The position numbers were made by a program, and so were the translations under genes. The notes beneath the pieces were generated by a model that saw only the letters and a program-made list of their open reading frames with translations, searched no databases and was not told the DNA's origin. From positions 47,773-111,772 of the forward strand of contig NZ_SDSD01000011.1 in NCBI RefSeq assembly GCF_004798965.1: DNA of 64,000 nucleotides. Reading direction: 5' to 3'. Shown in pieces: positions 48,101 to 56,549 of the stretch. Origin of the DNA: Onishia niordana. Lineage in GTDB: Bacteria; Pseudomonadota; Gammaproteobacteria; Pseudomonadales; Halomonadaceae. Position 1 is the first letter of the stretch, and each line of letters opens with the position of its first letter.

Positions 48101-48616
48101 CTTGGAGATGCCGGCAGCTTCCTCGAGGGTCGAACGCAGCTCCTCGGGGCGCGCCTCGACCAGCCGCGAGATCATGCCCTGGCCGATGATGGCGTAGGAG
48201 CGCGGGCCCAGGCCGGTGCCCATGAACAGATCAGAGATATCGCGGCGCCGGCACTTCTGGCCGTTGAAGAAGTAACTGGACTGGCTATCGCGGGTGACCA
48301 CACGTTTGACGGCGATCTCGGCGTACTGGGCATAGGCGCCGCCCATGCTGCCATCGCGGTTATCGAACAACAGCTCGATGGAGGCCTGGCCGACCGGCTT
48401 GCGCCCGGTCGAGCCATTGAAGATGACATCGGTCATCGACTCGCCGCGCAGGGTCTTGGCCGAGGACTCGCCCATGACCCAGCGCACGGCATCGATGACG
48501 TTGGACTTGCCGCAGCCATTGGGACCGACGATGGCGGTCATGTTGCTGTCGAAGGGCACGGTGACCGGGTCGACGAACGACTTGAAGCCGACCAGCTTGA
48601 TGGACTTGAGCTGCAT
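45107..48616 (-). CDS. smc: chromosome segregation ATPase SMC
   Basis: Condensin core ATPase that organises and segregates the chromosome. Walker A IVGPNGCGKSNVIDAV at the N-terminus. Two long coiled coils (about 170-490 and 660-1010) flank a hinge (about 510-640). The C-terminal head has the LLSGGEKALTALSLVFAIF signature and Walker B FCMLDEVDAPLDD. 1169 residues, the normal size. This lineage uses SMC rather than MukB. First gene of smc-zipA-ligA; it starts three bases after the ccmI stop, so both clusters may share transcripts. Confidence 0.97.
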   Translation of the reverse strand: MQLKSIKLVGFKSFVDPVTVPFDSNMTAIVGPNGCGKSNVIDAVRWVMGESSAKTLRGESMTDVIFNGSTGRKPVGQASIELLFDNRDGSMGGAYAQYAEIAVKRVVTRDSQSSYFFNGQKCRRRDISDLFMGTGLGPRSYAIIGQGMISRLVEARPEELRSTLEEAAGISKYKERRRETENRMRRTQENLERLDDIREELDKQLERLKRQADAAKRYQTLKQEEYRLKGELALLRGRALRAEQTEQEGRVRELETGVEREVLGARQCETRLEQARSEHDRLAEELEGHQARFYETTTAIARLEQSLEHARTREQQLTRDLDSARAELADLDRVNESDGERLAALDERLETLGPEQEEVAEELAQLEEALEEAEAANTEHSERFDAFNERHQQSSHEAERAQDRVRNLEQGVESLAADVQRRRQQQAELPDASALREQRAEYAERLAEAELEREALEDKRQQTLDHRQQNRDERRDAEAKREAERQRRNRLQGELASLDALIEAALADHDEALEAHLARHGLNAAPRLGERLSVDADWEAVVGWILAPWLNTRLVDLAHARQAVDADANTEALGDLALLDGSLELRSAAEGLAAKVEGAGAAALLLTGIHCAADEQEAWARVESLLPGESLVTPAGLWVGPGFVRRRGEAQGSDSLLTSRRRRDEVAAELDEVETTLSTLDEQLATLEARDQEIEANLEQCRRDEAEQQERHQQWTLAESNLATRLEHQEARAREIDEELGRLEEQREERALALEEAREAWQAAMAQLADDSAEREQLERARREAQERLASLRTRQRPLAQRAQQLALDHQRLTTERAGLGQQQGRAEESRARLEEKCAELEENLEMLREPDEENRERLEELLHQRDRDERALTACRDKTAEFTEQLREDELARQQHERNLEGIRERLQEARMQVQALALKADAQDEQLAELNHDADALAEHLDPNATESAWRERLDGLGDKIRRLGAINLAAIEEYDQQAERRDYLEAQHAELTEALETLDRAIRKIDQETRTRFKDTFDRVDAGLQTLFPKVFGGGTAWLTLTGEDLLETGVAIMARPPGKKNSTIHLLSGGEKALTALSLVFAIFQLNPAPFCMLDEVDAPLDDANVGRYANLVKEMSATVQFIYITHNKIAMEAGERLMGVTMQEPGVSRLVSVGVEEAAVLAEA

Positions 48617-48618
48617 GA

Positions 48619-49923
48619 TTATTCGCCGGTCTCGCTGCTGCCCGCCTCGATCACTCGGTCAATGATCACCGCGACCGGGGCGTTCTCGCCGTCAACCGGC
48701 ACGGCCTGATGCTCGCCGACCAGGTCGCCGGGCTGGGGCTTAGCCTGGCCGCTCGTCGAGACCCGTACCACCAGGCGCGCCTCGTCTACCTGCGAGAGCC
48801 TGGCCATGGGACTCATGGCATCATTGTCATCGAGGCGCACGGTGAAGGGCAGGTCGCCGACAGTGGCACGCACGATCGCCAGCGGCGGACGCTCGCCGGC
48901 CACATCACGGGCCACCACGAAGACGCTGGCATCGGGGCCGACACGCTCGGCGAGCCCCTCATCCAGGCTCACCTTCACGCGGATGCCGGGACCGGCACCG
49001 GCGATCTGGCTATCGCTTGCCTGACTATCGCTTGCCTGACTATCACTGGCCTCGCTATCGGCTGCCTGACCCAGCCGTGACTGCGCCACGGCGATCCCCT
49101 GACGCAGCGACTCGGCGGCGGCAGGATTGTTGAAGCCGGCCACGGCACGACGCCAGTAATCGATGGCCTCTTCATAGCGGCCATGATCGAAGGCATCGAT
49201 GCCCAGCATGCCGAGAATGGTCGGCTCGCGCGGGTCCTTGTCGAGGGTCTCGTCGACCAGCGACTGCACCTTGTCGGTCAGGGTACGGTTGGCGGCGAAG
49301 AACTGGATCTGTGCCAGCTGCGCAAGCAGCGATGGCTGACGGCCTTCCAACGCGATAAGCCGCTCAAGTGCGTCGATGGCCTTCACCGACTGGCCGCGGT
49401 CCCGATAAAGCGGGAAAAGTGCGGCCCATACATTGGGATTCTCGGGCTGACGGGCGGCCTCCTCTTCCAGACGATCGATCATCATCGCAGGCGAACCCTG
49501 GGGGCTCTGTCGCACGTCCTGCTGCGCGCCATAGAGCGCCAGGTCGCCGGTTGCGCCCTGCTGGCCATACCAGACGAAGGCCACCACGGTCACCAGCACC
49601 ATGGTGATCGGCACCATCAGTCGGCCGGCGCCCGCCGCCTTGAGCGGGCGCTTGGCCTGGGCCTCGGTATCCTCGAGCAGGCTGCGCTCAAGCTCCAGGC
49701 GGTCCTCGTCGAAGCGGGCATCACTGAGTTCACCGCGCTCGCGAGCGGCCTCCAGTGACTCAAGGCGACGATGATAGATCGCCAGGTTCTGCTCGACGTT
49801 GCGATCAGCCTCCTCGTAGACGCGCTGGTCCTTGGCGAGGGCGCTGGCACGGCGCAAGGGAAGCGCCAGCAGCCATAGCGCCGGCAGCAGCAGCACGGCC
49901 AGGGCGAGCCAGAGTAGGGTCAT
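48619..49923 (-). CDS. ccmI: cytochrome c biogenesis protein CcmI
   Basis: Apocytochrome chaperone of the c-type maturation pathway. Two N-terminal membrane segments (about 3-22 and 95-115) flank a cytoplasmic leucine-zipper-like loop (NLAIYHRRLESLEAARERGE). A periplasmic TPR-rich domain follows (about 150-290). Four copies of a 15-bp repeat encode an ASDSQ-type linker before the last domain. 434 residues. Last gene of the ccm operon. It ends three bases before the smc start. Confidence 0.9.
   Translation of the reverse strand: MTLLWLALAVLLLPALWLLALPLRRASALAKDQRVYEEADRNVEQNLAIYHRRLESLEAARERGELSDARFDEDRLELERSLLEDTEAQAKRPLKAAGAGRLMVPITMVLVTVVAFVWYGQQGATGDLALYGAQQDVRQSPQGSPAMMIDRLEEEAARQPENPNVWAALFPLYRDRGQSVKAIDALERLIALEGRQPSLLAQLAQIQFFAANRTLTDKVQSLVDETLDKDPREPTILGMLGIDAFDHGRYEEAIDYWRRAVAGFNNPAAAESLRQGIAVAQSRLGQAADSEASDSQASDSQASDSQIAGAGPGIRVKVSLDEGLAERVGPDASVFVVARDVAGERPPLAIVRATVGDLPFTVRLDDNDAMSPMARLSQVDEARLVVRVSTSGQAKPQPGDLVGEHQAVPVDGENAPVAVIIDRVIEAGSSETGE
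49006..49065. repeat. four 15-bp tandem repeats inside ccmI
   Basis: Units of the form CTGACTATCGCTTGC, the outer ones imperfect, encode the repeated pentapeptide ASDSQ between the TPR region and the C-terminal domain of CcmI. The frame is kept with any copy number. Confidence 0.8.
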
Positions 49924-50502
49924 TCAGTGATCTCCCGATGCATCAGAGTGTCGATTGATCAGGGCGTCCAGTCGCGCGCGCTCCTCCGCCGAGAGGGCGC
50001 GTGCCGAGGCACGCCGACGCCGTCGCACGATCAATGCCACCAGCACGCCGCCGAGCAGCACCAGCGCGGCGGGCAGCCCCCACAGCAGCAGGGTGCGATC
50101 CTCGAGGCGCGGATTGTAGAGCACATAGTCGCCGAAGCGTGCGACCATGAAATCCTGGATCTCGCGATCGCTGCGGCCTTCGCGCAGCAGCGTTGCGACC
50201 CGTTCGCGCATGTCCTTGGCGACCGGCGAGTCGGAATCGCCGATCGCCTGGTTCTCACACTTCGGGCAGCGCAGGCCATCGGTCAATGAGCGATAGCGCT
50301 CGGCGGTCACCGGCGAGTCGAAATCGCGCACCTCGACCGCGGCCTGGGCCTGGTTAGCGGCAAGCCCTGCCAGCAGCGAAAGCGTTAGTGACAACAGTAC
50401 TGAGAAAAGTACTGAGAAAAGCACTGAAAACAGCAGCGACACTCGCAGCGTGGCGGTGCCATGTCGGCTGAAAGCCGGCAATCCGAGCCGTCTTATTGCC
50501 AT
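49924..50502 (-). CDS. ccmH: cytochrome c maturation thiol protein CcmH
   Basis: Reduces the apocytochrome CxxCH motif and delivers it to CcmF. LRCPKCENQ holds the redox CxxC. A C-terminal membrane anchor (LLLWGLPAALVLLGGVLVAL) is followed by an Arg-rich stretch. The N-terminal signal region contains three copies of a 12-bp repeat, giving an unusually long hydrophobic FSVLFSVLFSVL run. The start overlaps the ccmG stop by 10 bases. 192 residues. Confidence 0.93.
   Translation of the reverse strand: MAIRRLGLPAFSRHGTATLRVSLLFSVLFSVLFSVLLSLTLSLLAGLAANQAQAAVEVRDFDSPVTAERYRSLTDGLRCPKCENQAIGDSDSPVAKDMRERVATLLREGRSDREIQDFMVARFGDYVLYNPRLEDRTLLLWGLPAALVLLGGVLVALIVRRRRRASARALSAEERARLDALINRHSDASGDH
50396..50431. 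repeat. three 12-bp tandem repeats in the CcmH signal region
   Basis: AGTACTGAGAAA twice, then AGCACTGAAAAC, encode repeated FSVL on the minus strand. Copy number would set the length of the hydrophobic segment. Confidence 0.75.
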
Positions 50503-51020
50503 TTTCGCACCTCCGGCATGATGGTCTCGGTGACATCTTCTGGCGTGATGTAGCCGGTGTGGTGATAACGGATCACCCCATTCGCATCGACCAGGAAGGT
50601 CTCCGGTGCGCCATAGACGCCGAGTTCGAAGCCAAGCTCGCCTTCGGGGTCGAAGAGATTGACCTCGAAGGGATTGCCAAACTCTTCGAGAAAGGCGCGT
50701 CCCTTCTCGCGGCTGTCCTTGTAATCGACGCCGACCAGCCGCACGCCACGATCCGCAAGATCAAGAAGCTGTGGCATCTCCTGCTTGCAAGTGGGACACC
50801 ATTCGCCCCAGACGTTGACCAGCGTGACCTCGCCTTTGAACAGCGAGGCGTCATAACTCGCCTCGGGGTTCTCGAGGCTAGAGAGCGAGAAGGCCGGAAA
50901 ATCCCGGGCCAGCAACGCCGAATCCCGCGCCGAGGGGTCCAGAGACAGGCCACGATACAGAAGCCCTGCCAAGCCAATGAAGACCAGCAGCGGAATGACC
51001 AGCAATAGACGACGCTTCAT
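50493..51020 (-). CDS. ccmG: periplasmic thiol:disulfide oxidoreductase CcmG/DsbE
   Basis: Membrane-anchored thioredoxin that passes electrons to the haem-attachment site. N-terminal anchor MKRRLLLVIPLLVFIGLAGL, then a thioredoxin fold with WCPTC in WGEWCPTCKQEMP and the cis-Pro block YGAPETFLVD. The ATG at 51020 overlaps the ccmF stop (ATGA) and gives 175 residues; the longer frame upstream is shadow of ccmF. Confidence 0.94.
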   Translation of the reverse strand: MKRRLLLVIPLLVFIGLAGLLYRGLSLDPSARDSALLARDFPAFSLSSLENPEASYDASLFKGEVTLVNVWGEWCPTCKQEMPQLLDLADRGVRLVGVDYKDSREKGRAFLEEFGNPFEVNLFDPEGELGFELGVYGAPETFLVDANGVIRYHHTGYITPEDVTETIMPEVRKWQ

Positions 51021-53038
51021 GCGCTTGCCTCCCGTGGCGCACTCAAGTGTGCGGCACCTTGATCCCCAGAAGACTGACCGCTGCGCGCCTTGACCCGCCG
51101 GCGATAGCGACGGTCGACAACCGCCACCAGTCCGCCGGCGGCCATCAGCAGCGCCCCCAGCCACAGCCAGCGTACGAAGGGCTTGTACTGAATGCGCAGT
51201 GCCCAGGACCCATCGCCCAGTTCCTCACCCATCGCCACATAAAGGTCTCGCAACAGCCCGGGACGCAGGGCCACCTGGGTCATCGGCATGCCACGGGCGA
51301 TATACAGGCGCTTCTCGGGGTGCATGGTGAAGAGACGCTCCTCACCGCCACGGCTCACCGCAATGGTCGCGGTATCGGCCATGTAGTTGGGGCCACGCTG
51401 CTGACCCAGTTCGGTCAGGGTGAAGTCATAGCCTGCCACCGAGGCGCTTTCGCCCACAGCAAGGCGCACGTTGCGCTCGACGTTGTAGTTCGAGACCACG
51501 GTGACACCGACGATGGTCACCGCAAGTCCCAGATGGCCGAGCACCATGCCCCAGTAGGCCGGTGACAGGCGCTTTAAGGCCGCGACAGGCGAGCCGGAGC
51601 GACGCGATTTGTCGATGAGATCACGTACCAGCGGCAGCACCACCCACAGCGCCGCGACCAGGCCAAGCGACACCCAGAGGTTCCACTCACCGCCATAGAC
51701 GAGTGGCGCCAGCAGGCCGATCGTGAGCGCCAGCGCGCCGGAAAGCGCCAGGCGGCGTGCCATTTCGCGGCCCGGCATGGCCTTCCAGCGCGACAGCGGC
51801 CCAAGGCCCATGAACACGCACAGGATCACGGTCAGTGGCACGAAGAGCGCATTGAAGTACGGCGGGCCGACGCTGATCTTGCCCAGGTCCATGGCATCCA
51901 GCACCAGCGGGTAGAGGGTGCCGAGCAGCACGGTGACGGTCATGATCACCAGCAAGATGTTGTTGACCAGAAGCAAAGCATCCCGCGACAACCAGCTGAA
52001 GCTCACCGCATGGCTGACGCGAGGCGCGCGCAGGGCGAACACGAACAGCGACGCCCCCACGGTGATGCCTAGCAGGGCGAGGATGAACATGCCTCGCGAG
52101 GGGTCGTTGGCGAAGGCATGCACCGAGGTCAGGACGCCGGAGCGGACCAGGAAGGTACCGAGCAGTGACAGCGAGAAGGTGGTGATGGCCAGCAGCACCG
52201 TCCAGCTCTTGAAGGAGCCGCGCTTTTCGGTGACCGCAAGCGAGTGGATCAGTGCGGTGCCGGCAAGCCACGGCAGCAGGGAGGCGTTCTCGACCGGGTC
52301 CCAGAACCACCAGCCGCCCCAGCCAAGCTCGTAATAAGCCCACCAGCTGCCCAGCGCGATGCCGACGGTCAGGAAGGCCCAGGCTACGTTAGTCCAGGGG
52401 CGTGCCCACCGCGTCCAGGCGGCATCGAGCCGACCGCCCAGCAAGGCGGCGATGGCAAAGGCAAAAACCACCGAGAAGCCCACGTAGCCCATGTAGAGCA
52501 TCGGCGGATGGATGATCAGGCCAAAGTCCTGCAATAGCGGGTTCAGGTCGGCGCCATCCTGGGGCGGCGTCGGCAGCAGCCGCGTGAAGGGGTTCGACGT
52601 TACCAACACGAAGGTCAGAAAACCGGCGCTAACGAGGCCCATGACACCCAGCACGCGTGCCAGCATGTCGCTTGGCAGGTCACGGGAGAAACAGCTGGCC
52701 GCAAACCCCCAGGCGCCGAGCATGAGGCTCCAAAGCAGTACCGACCCCTCGTGATTGCCCCAGACGGCACTGGCCTTGTAGTACCACGGCAGCAGTGAAT
52801 TGGAATTGTTGGCGACATTGGCGACGCTGAAGTCATCCAGCAGGTAGCTTGCGGTCAGGCAGGCGTAGGCGACCAGCAGGAAGAACAGCTGCCCCGCCGC
52901 CATGGGCCGAGCGAAGGCCATCCAAAGCGGGCGACGCGTCGCCGCCCCGGCCAGCGGCACCACCGCCTGTACCAAGGCCATCAGCAGGGCCAGGACCAAC
53001 GCGAAGTGGCCGAGTTCGGGAATCATCTCAATCAGCAT
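51017..53038 (-). CDS. ccmF: haem lyase subunit CcmF
   Basis: Core of the haem-apocytochrome ligase. About 15 membrane segments, with the tryptophan-rich haem-handling motif GWGGWWFWDPVENASLLPWL (about 240). Conserved periplasmic His lie in IIHPPMLYMGY. 673 residues, normal. Lies between ccmE (12-base gap) and ccmG. Confidence 0.95.
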   Translation of the reverse strand: MLIEMIPELGHFALVLALLMALVQAVVPLAGAATRRPLWMAFARPMAAGQLFFLLVAYACLTASYLLDDFSVANVANNSNSLLPWYYKASAVWGNHEGSVLLWSLMLGAWGFAASCFSRDLPSDMLARVLGVMGLVSAGFLTFVLVTSNPFTRLLPTPPQDGADLNPLLQDFGLIIHPPMLYMGYVGFSVVFAFAIAALLGGRLDAAWTRWARPWTNVAWAFLTVGIALGSWWAYYELGWGGWWFWDPVENASLLPWLAGTALIHSLAVTEKRGSFKSWTVLLAITTFSLSLLGTFLVRSGVLTSVHAFANDPSRGMFILALLGITVGASLFVFALRAPRVSHAVSFSWLSRDALLLVNNILLVIMTVTVLLGTLYPLVLDAMDLGKISVGPPYFNALFVPLTVILCVFMGLGPLSRWKAMPGREMARRLALSGALALTIGLLAPLVYGGEWNLWVSLGLVAALWVVLPLVRDLIDKSRRSGSPVAALKRLSPAYWGMVLGHLGLAVTIVGVTVVSNYNVERNVRLAVGESASVAGYDFTLTELGQQRGPNYMADTATIAVSRGGEERLFTMHPEKRLYIARGMPMTQVALRPGLLRDLYVAMGEELGDGSWALRIQYKPFVRWLWLGALLMAAGGLVAVVDRRYRRRVKARSGQSSGDQGAAHLSAPREASA

Positions 53039-53050
53039 GGCAACTCCGGA

Positions 53051-53539
53051 TCAGTAGGTAGCGCCGCCCGCGCTCTCGGTGTTCTTGGCGGCGTCACCGT
53101 AGTCGGCGGGGGAATAGCCGGCGGCTTCCAGGGCATCGGCAACCTCGCTGGGCATGTAGTTCTCATCGTGCTTGGCGAGCACCTCGCTTGCCATCAGGTG
53201 GCCCTTGCCATCGAGTTGCCCGACCACCACCACGCCCTGCCCCTCGCGGAAGAGGTCAGGCAGGATGCCGCTGTAGCGCACCTCGAGATCCTCGACGTAA
53301 TCGGTGATCACGAAACCGACGTCCAGGCTCTCGGGGTCGCGGGCCACGCTGCCTTCCTTGACCATGCCGCCGGCACGCAGGGTGCGCTGCACCGGCGCCT
53401 CGCCGGCGGCGATCTGTACCGGGCTGAAGAACAGATTGATGTTGCTGCGCAGGGCATACAGGGTCAGGCCGATCGCCATGGCGGAAAGCGTCACCAGCCC
53501 GAGAATGATAAAGAGCTTCTGCTTGCGTTTAGGATGCAT
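53051..53539 (-). CDS. ccmE: haem chaperone CcmE
   Basis: Binds haem covalently in the periplasm and passes it to CcmF. N-terminal anchor ([20 protein letters not shown]), OB-type domain, and the haem-binding motif KHDENYMP (HxxxY). The ATG at 53539 gives 162 residues, the family size; it overlaps ccmD by 11 bases. The long upstream extension of the frame is not used. Confidence 0.94.
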   Translation of the reverse strand: MHPKRKQKLFIILGLVTLSAMAIGLTLYALRSNINLFFSPVQIAAGEAPVQRTLRAGGMVKEGSVARDPESLDVGFVITDYVEDLEVRYSGILPDLFREGQGVVVVGQLDGKGHLMASEVLAKHDENYMPSEVADALEAAGYSPADYGDAAKNTESAGGATY

Positions 53540-53729
53540 TGTGGTCGGCCCTCGGGGTGGTGGTGTCGCGGCGTACTCGGCGCTGGATATCACGCAGCAG
53601 GCGATGATGCTCCGCCCGGGCATGAACCACGCTGCCCACCATCGCGAGGGCGGCAACCGCCCAGGCGGACCATACATAGGCGCCATGGCCGCCCATGGCG
53701 AAGAAGGCGTCGAGGGAGTCGAAGGCCAT
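53529..53729 (-). CDS. ccmD: haem exporter-associated small protein CcmD
   Basis: 66 residues with one membrane segment ([19 protein letters not shown]) and a basic C-terminus, typical of CcmD. Helps release holo-CcmE from the CcmABC complex. Its start shares one base with the ccmC stop. Confidence 0.88.
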   Translation of the reverse strand: MAFDSLDAFFAMGGHGAYVWSAWAVAALAMVGSVVHARAEHHRLLRDIQRRVRRDTTTPRADHNAS

Positions 53730-54469
53730 CAGGCATCTCCAGCAGCGAGTTCACGCACCCAGTGCTTGCCGGCCTCGCGGCGCAAGATCTCATTGCGGGT
53801 ACGCATCAGGGTGATGGCGATGAAGAAGGCATAGAAGCCCAGCACCATCAGCAGCAGTGGCCACCACATTTCGACCGGCATCGAGGGCCGCGAGGCGATC
53901 GAGAAGGTCGCCGGCTGGTGCAGGGTGTACCACCAGTCGACGGAATACTTGATCACCGGGATATTGATCACACCGACCATGGACAGCACCGAGGCGGCCC
54001 GGGCCCCGCTGTCACGGCTGGTAAAGGCGCCGCGCAGGGCGATCACCCCCACATACAGGAACAATAGGATCAGCATCGAGGTCAGGCGGGCGTCCCAGAT
54101 CCACCAGGTCCCCCAGGTCGGCATGCCCCACACCGAGCCGGTGAACAACGCCACGAAGGTCATGGCCGCGCCCAGTGGCGCCATCACCGCGGCGGCCATA
54201 TCGGCCACCTTGATCTTCCAGACCATGAACACCAGTGCCGCCACCGCCATGGAAACGAAGATCGACTGGGCGAGAAAGGCCGCCGGCACATGCACATAGA
54301 TGATGCGAAAGCTGTCGCCCTGCTGGTAGTCCGCGGGGGCAAATGCCAGCCCCCAGATACTGCCGACAAGGATCAGCGCCACCGCCAGGAACCAGCACCA
54401 GGGCAAGAGCCTGGCGCTGATGCCGTAGAACCACTTGGGAGATCCGAACTTATGAATGAACGCCCACAT
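53729..54469 (-). CDS. ccmC: haem exporter protein CcmC
   Basis: Loads haem onto CcmE. Six membrane segments with the tryptophan motif WGTWWIWDARLTSML. Conserved His occur in the flanking loops (YVHVPAAF, WYTLHQPA). The ATG at 54469 gives 246 residues, like E. coli; the extra 18 upstream codons lack support. 13-base gap after ccmB. Confidence 0.94.
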   Translation of the reverse strand: MWAFIHKFGSPKWFYGISARLLPWCWFLAVALILVGSIWGLAFAPADYQQGDSFRIIYVHVPAAFLAQSIFVSMAVAALVFMVWKIKVADMAAAVMAPLGAAMTFVALFTGSVWGMPTWGTWWIWDARLTSMLILLFLYVGVIALRGAFTSRDSGARAASVLSMVGVINIPVIKYSVDWWYTLHQPATFSIASRPSMPVEMWWPLLLMVLGFYAFFIAITLMRTRNEILRREAGKHWVRELAAGDA

Positions 54470-54482
54470 ACCCTGAGATTCC

Positions 54483-55214
54483 TTAACCGTTGATACTGAT
54501 GCGCAGCGAGGCGGCGATGGCAAAGGGTGCCATCATCAGCGCCGCGCAGCACAGGGCGCCAAGAATCGCCAGATGCGGCCCCACCGGGTCGCCGATAATC
54601 GCCGCCTGGACGGCACCGGTGCCGAAGATCAGCACCGGAATGTTCAGCGGCAGCACCAGCAACGAGAGCAGCACGCCGCCCCGAGACAGCCCCACTGTCA
54701 GGGCCGCACCGATGGCGCCAATCAGGCTCAAACTGACACTGCCCAGCGCCAATGACAAAGACAGCACCAGATAGCTCTCCGCCGGCAGCGCCAGCAACAG
54801 CCCAAGCAGCGGCGCCATCAGCGCCAGTGGCAAGCCGGTCATCAGCCAGTGCACGCAGACCTTGCCCAGCACCAGCGCCGGCAGCGGCTGAGGCGCCAGC
54901 AGTAGCTGTTCCAGGCAGCCATCCTCGTAGTCGGCGCGAAACAGCGCCTCAAGTGACAGCAGCGTCGCCAGCAAGGCGGCTACCCACAAAAGACCCGGCG
55001 CAATGGTCGCCAGCAGCGCTGGCTGCGGCGAGATCCCCAGCGGGAACAGGGTAATCACCAGCGCGAAGAAGGCCAGCGGGTTCATGATATCGCTGCGTCG
55101 GCGTGCGGCGAGCGTCAGGTCGCGTTTGAGGGTGGCTGCCATTGCGACCCCCAGGCCACCCGAGGGTTCCACCGGCTCAACGCCGCGCAGGCTTTCCGTG
55201 TCAGAGCTGGGCAT
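54483..55214 (-). CDS. ccmB: haem exporter protein CcmB
   Basis: ABC-type membrane subunit of CcmABC, six membrane segments, with LLWVAALLATLLSLEALFRAD and the EDGCLEQLLLAPQPL loop typical of the family. The start at 55214 follows GGAGGAGGTGAGC, a strong ribosome-binding site inside the end of ccmA. 243 residues, slightly longer than E. coli at the N-terminus. Confidence 0.93.
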   Translation of the reverse strand: MPSSDTESLRGVEPVEPSGGLGVAMAATLKRDLTLAARRRSDIMNPLAFFALVITLFPLGISPQPALLATIAPGLLWVAALLATLLSLEALFRADYEDGCLEQLLLAPQPLPALVLGKVCVHWLMTGLPLALMAPLLGLLLALPAESYLVLSLSLALGSVSLSLIGAIGAALTVGLSRGGVLLSLLVLPLNIPVLIFGTGAVQAAIIGDPVGPHLAILGALCCAALMMAPFAIAASLRISING

Positions 55215-55845
55215 GCTCACCTCCTCCCCCGAGCCTGATGCGCCGCAAGGTCCCCTGAGCCGCCAGATCATGATGGGTGGTCAGCAGCACACTGCCGCCC
55301 CGCGCAACATGGTCATGCAGGCGCTGCTCCAGCGCCATGACACCGGCCTTGTCGATGGCGGTGAAGGGCTCGTCGAGCACCCATAGCGGGCGCGGCGTTA
55401 GCTCCAGGCGTGCCAGTGCCACCCGGCGCTGCTGCCCCGCCGACAGCTGGGCGACCGGCAGATCCTCGAAGCCGGCCAAGCCGACCTCGCGAAGCGCCGC
55501 CAGGCGCGCCGCCTCACTCCCCGTCTCGCCAGCCAGTGCCTGATACCAGGCGAGGTTCTCAAGCGCCGTCAATGCGGTCTTGATGCCGGTGGCGTGCCCC
55601 AGATAAACAAGATTGGACAGGAAGGCGTCGCGCACGCGGGAAAGCGGTGCATCACCCCAGTAAAGGTCGCCCTCATAATCGCCGAGCTGCCCCGAGAGAA
55701 TCTTCAACAGCGTGGTCTTGCCACTGCCGTTGGGCCCCTCGATGCGTACCAGCTCGCCGGGGCCGATTGCCAGGTCAAGGTCACGAAACAGCATGCGTCC
55801 GTCGCGTTCACAGCTCAGGTTTCGCGCTTGCAGGCGAGCAGTCAC
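55201..55845 (-). CDS. ccmA: haem exporter ATP-binding protein CcmA
   Basis: ATPase of CcmABC; ATP hydrolysis releases holo-CcmE. Walker A EGPNGSGKTTLL, signature LSAGQQRRVALARL, Walker B LWVLDEPFTAID, switch His in TTHHDL. The GTG at 55845 has GGAG seven bases upstream and gives 214 residues, as in E. coli; the upstream frame to 56019 overlaps the promoter of the divergent gene and is not used. First gene of the nine-gene ccm operon. Confidence 0.94.
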   Translation of the reverse strand: MTARLQARNLSCERDGRMLFRDLDLAIGPGELVRIEGPNGSGKTTLLKILSGQLGDYEGDLYWGDAPLSRVRDAFLSNLVYLGHATGIKTALTALENLAWYQALAGETGSEAARLAALREVGLAGFEDLPVAQLSAGQQRRVALARLELTPRPLWVLDEPFTAIDKAGVMALEQRLHDHVARGGSVLLTTHHDLAAQGTLRRIRLGGGGEHAQL

Positions 55846-55969
55846 GAGGGGTCTCCAAGGGTCAACAATCCGCTCGGCACTGTACACGGTACGGCCTTTT
55901 CTCGCCAGCAAAGGCCTTGCGGCAGCGGGTCGCACCGGCCAGTCTCGACGCGGTTTTACAGGGATTCCC

Positions 55970-55997
55970 TTGTCAGTTTCGCTGCCCTTGCTATGAT
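55970..55997 (+). promoter_or_regulatory. sigma-70 promoter of the S24-peptidase/yigZ unit
   Basis: TTGTCA (55970-55975) and TATGAT (55992-55997) are 16 bases apart. The SOS box at 56019-56034 lies just downstream of the expected start. Confidence 0.55.
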
Positions 55998-56018
55998 GCA
56001 GAAGCATCGACGAAAACA

Positions 56019-56034
56019 CTGTAAATAATAACAG
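56019..56034. promoter_or_regulatory. SOS box (LexA operator)
   Basis: CTGT-AAATAATA-ACAG is a perfect CTGT-N8-ACAG LexA site with an AT-rich core, 45 bases before the start of the LexA/UmuD-like gene and downstream of a good promoter. DNA-damage control of this unit is the natural reading. Confidence 0.8.
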
Positions 56035-56078
56035 CTTCTGAGCCCACAGCTCGCCCCGCCGCGCAAGGGAGAAAGATC

Positions 56079-56549
56079 ATGCCGCACACCGCACCGCATT
56101 ATCTGCACCGCCTGCCCAACCTGCCCTTAAGCAATGCCTGGGAAGAGATCACCGCCAGCGACATGATCGAGGTAGAACTGCTCGGCAAGGTTGCCGCCGG
56201 CCTGCCCATCGAGGCCTGCCCCGAGCAATCCAGCGTTCTTATTCCCTCTCGTATGGTGCGGCGCAATACCTACGCGCTCAAGGTATGTGGCGATTCGATG
56301 ATCGACTGTAATATCTTCGACGGCGATGTGATCATCATCGAGCGCCAGGAGAGTGCCGAAAACGGCGAGACGGCCGTGGTGATGATCAATGATCAGGAGG
56401 TGACCCTGAAGAAGCTCTATATCGAGAAGTCGGGTGTACGCCTCCAGCCGGCCAATGAAACCATGGCGCCGATCTTTCTCAAGAACGATGATATCCAGGT
56501 GCTGGGCCTGGTGATGGGTGTCGTGCGACAGTCGGCTCAGGCGGCCTGA
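56079..56549 (+). CDS. LexA/UmuD-like S24 peptidase without DNA-binding domain
   Basis: 156 residues. Self-cleavage features are all present: the scissile Ala-Gly in KVAAGLPIE (40-41), catalytic Ser73 in GDSMID and catalytic Lys111 in EVTLKKLY. Spacing matches LexA and UmuD. Only 40 residues precede the cleavage site, without a helix-turn-helix, so it cannot be a normal LexA; UmuD has 24 residues there. No umuC, imuB or dnaE2 follows; the next gene is yigZ, one base overlapping. A perfect SOS box precedes it. It may be a stand-alone UmuD-type modulator of a DNA polymerase or a RecA-sensitive regulator; function unknown. Confidence 0.85.
   Translation: MPHTAPHYLHRLPNLPLSNAWEEITASDMIEVELLGKVAAGLPIEACPEQSSVLIPSRMVRRNTYALKVCGDSMIDCNIFDGDVIIIERQESAENGETAVVMINDQEVTLKKLYIEKSGVRLQPANETMAPIFLKNDDIQVLGLVMGVVRQSAQAA

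Noticed and set aside
56079..56549. LexA repressor
   Set aside because: The N-terminal helix-turn-helix is absent; only the S24 peptidase part exists.
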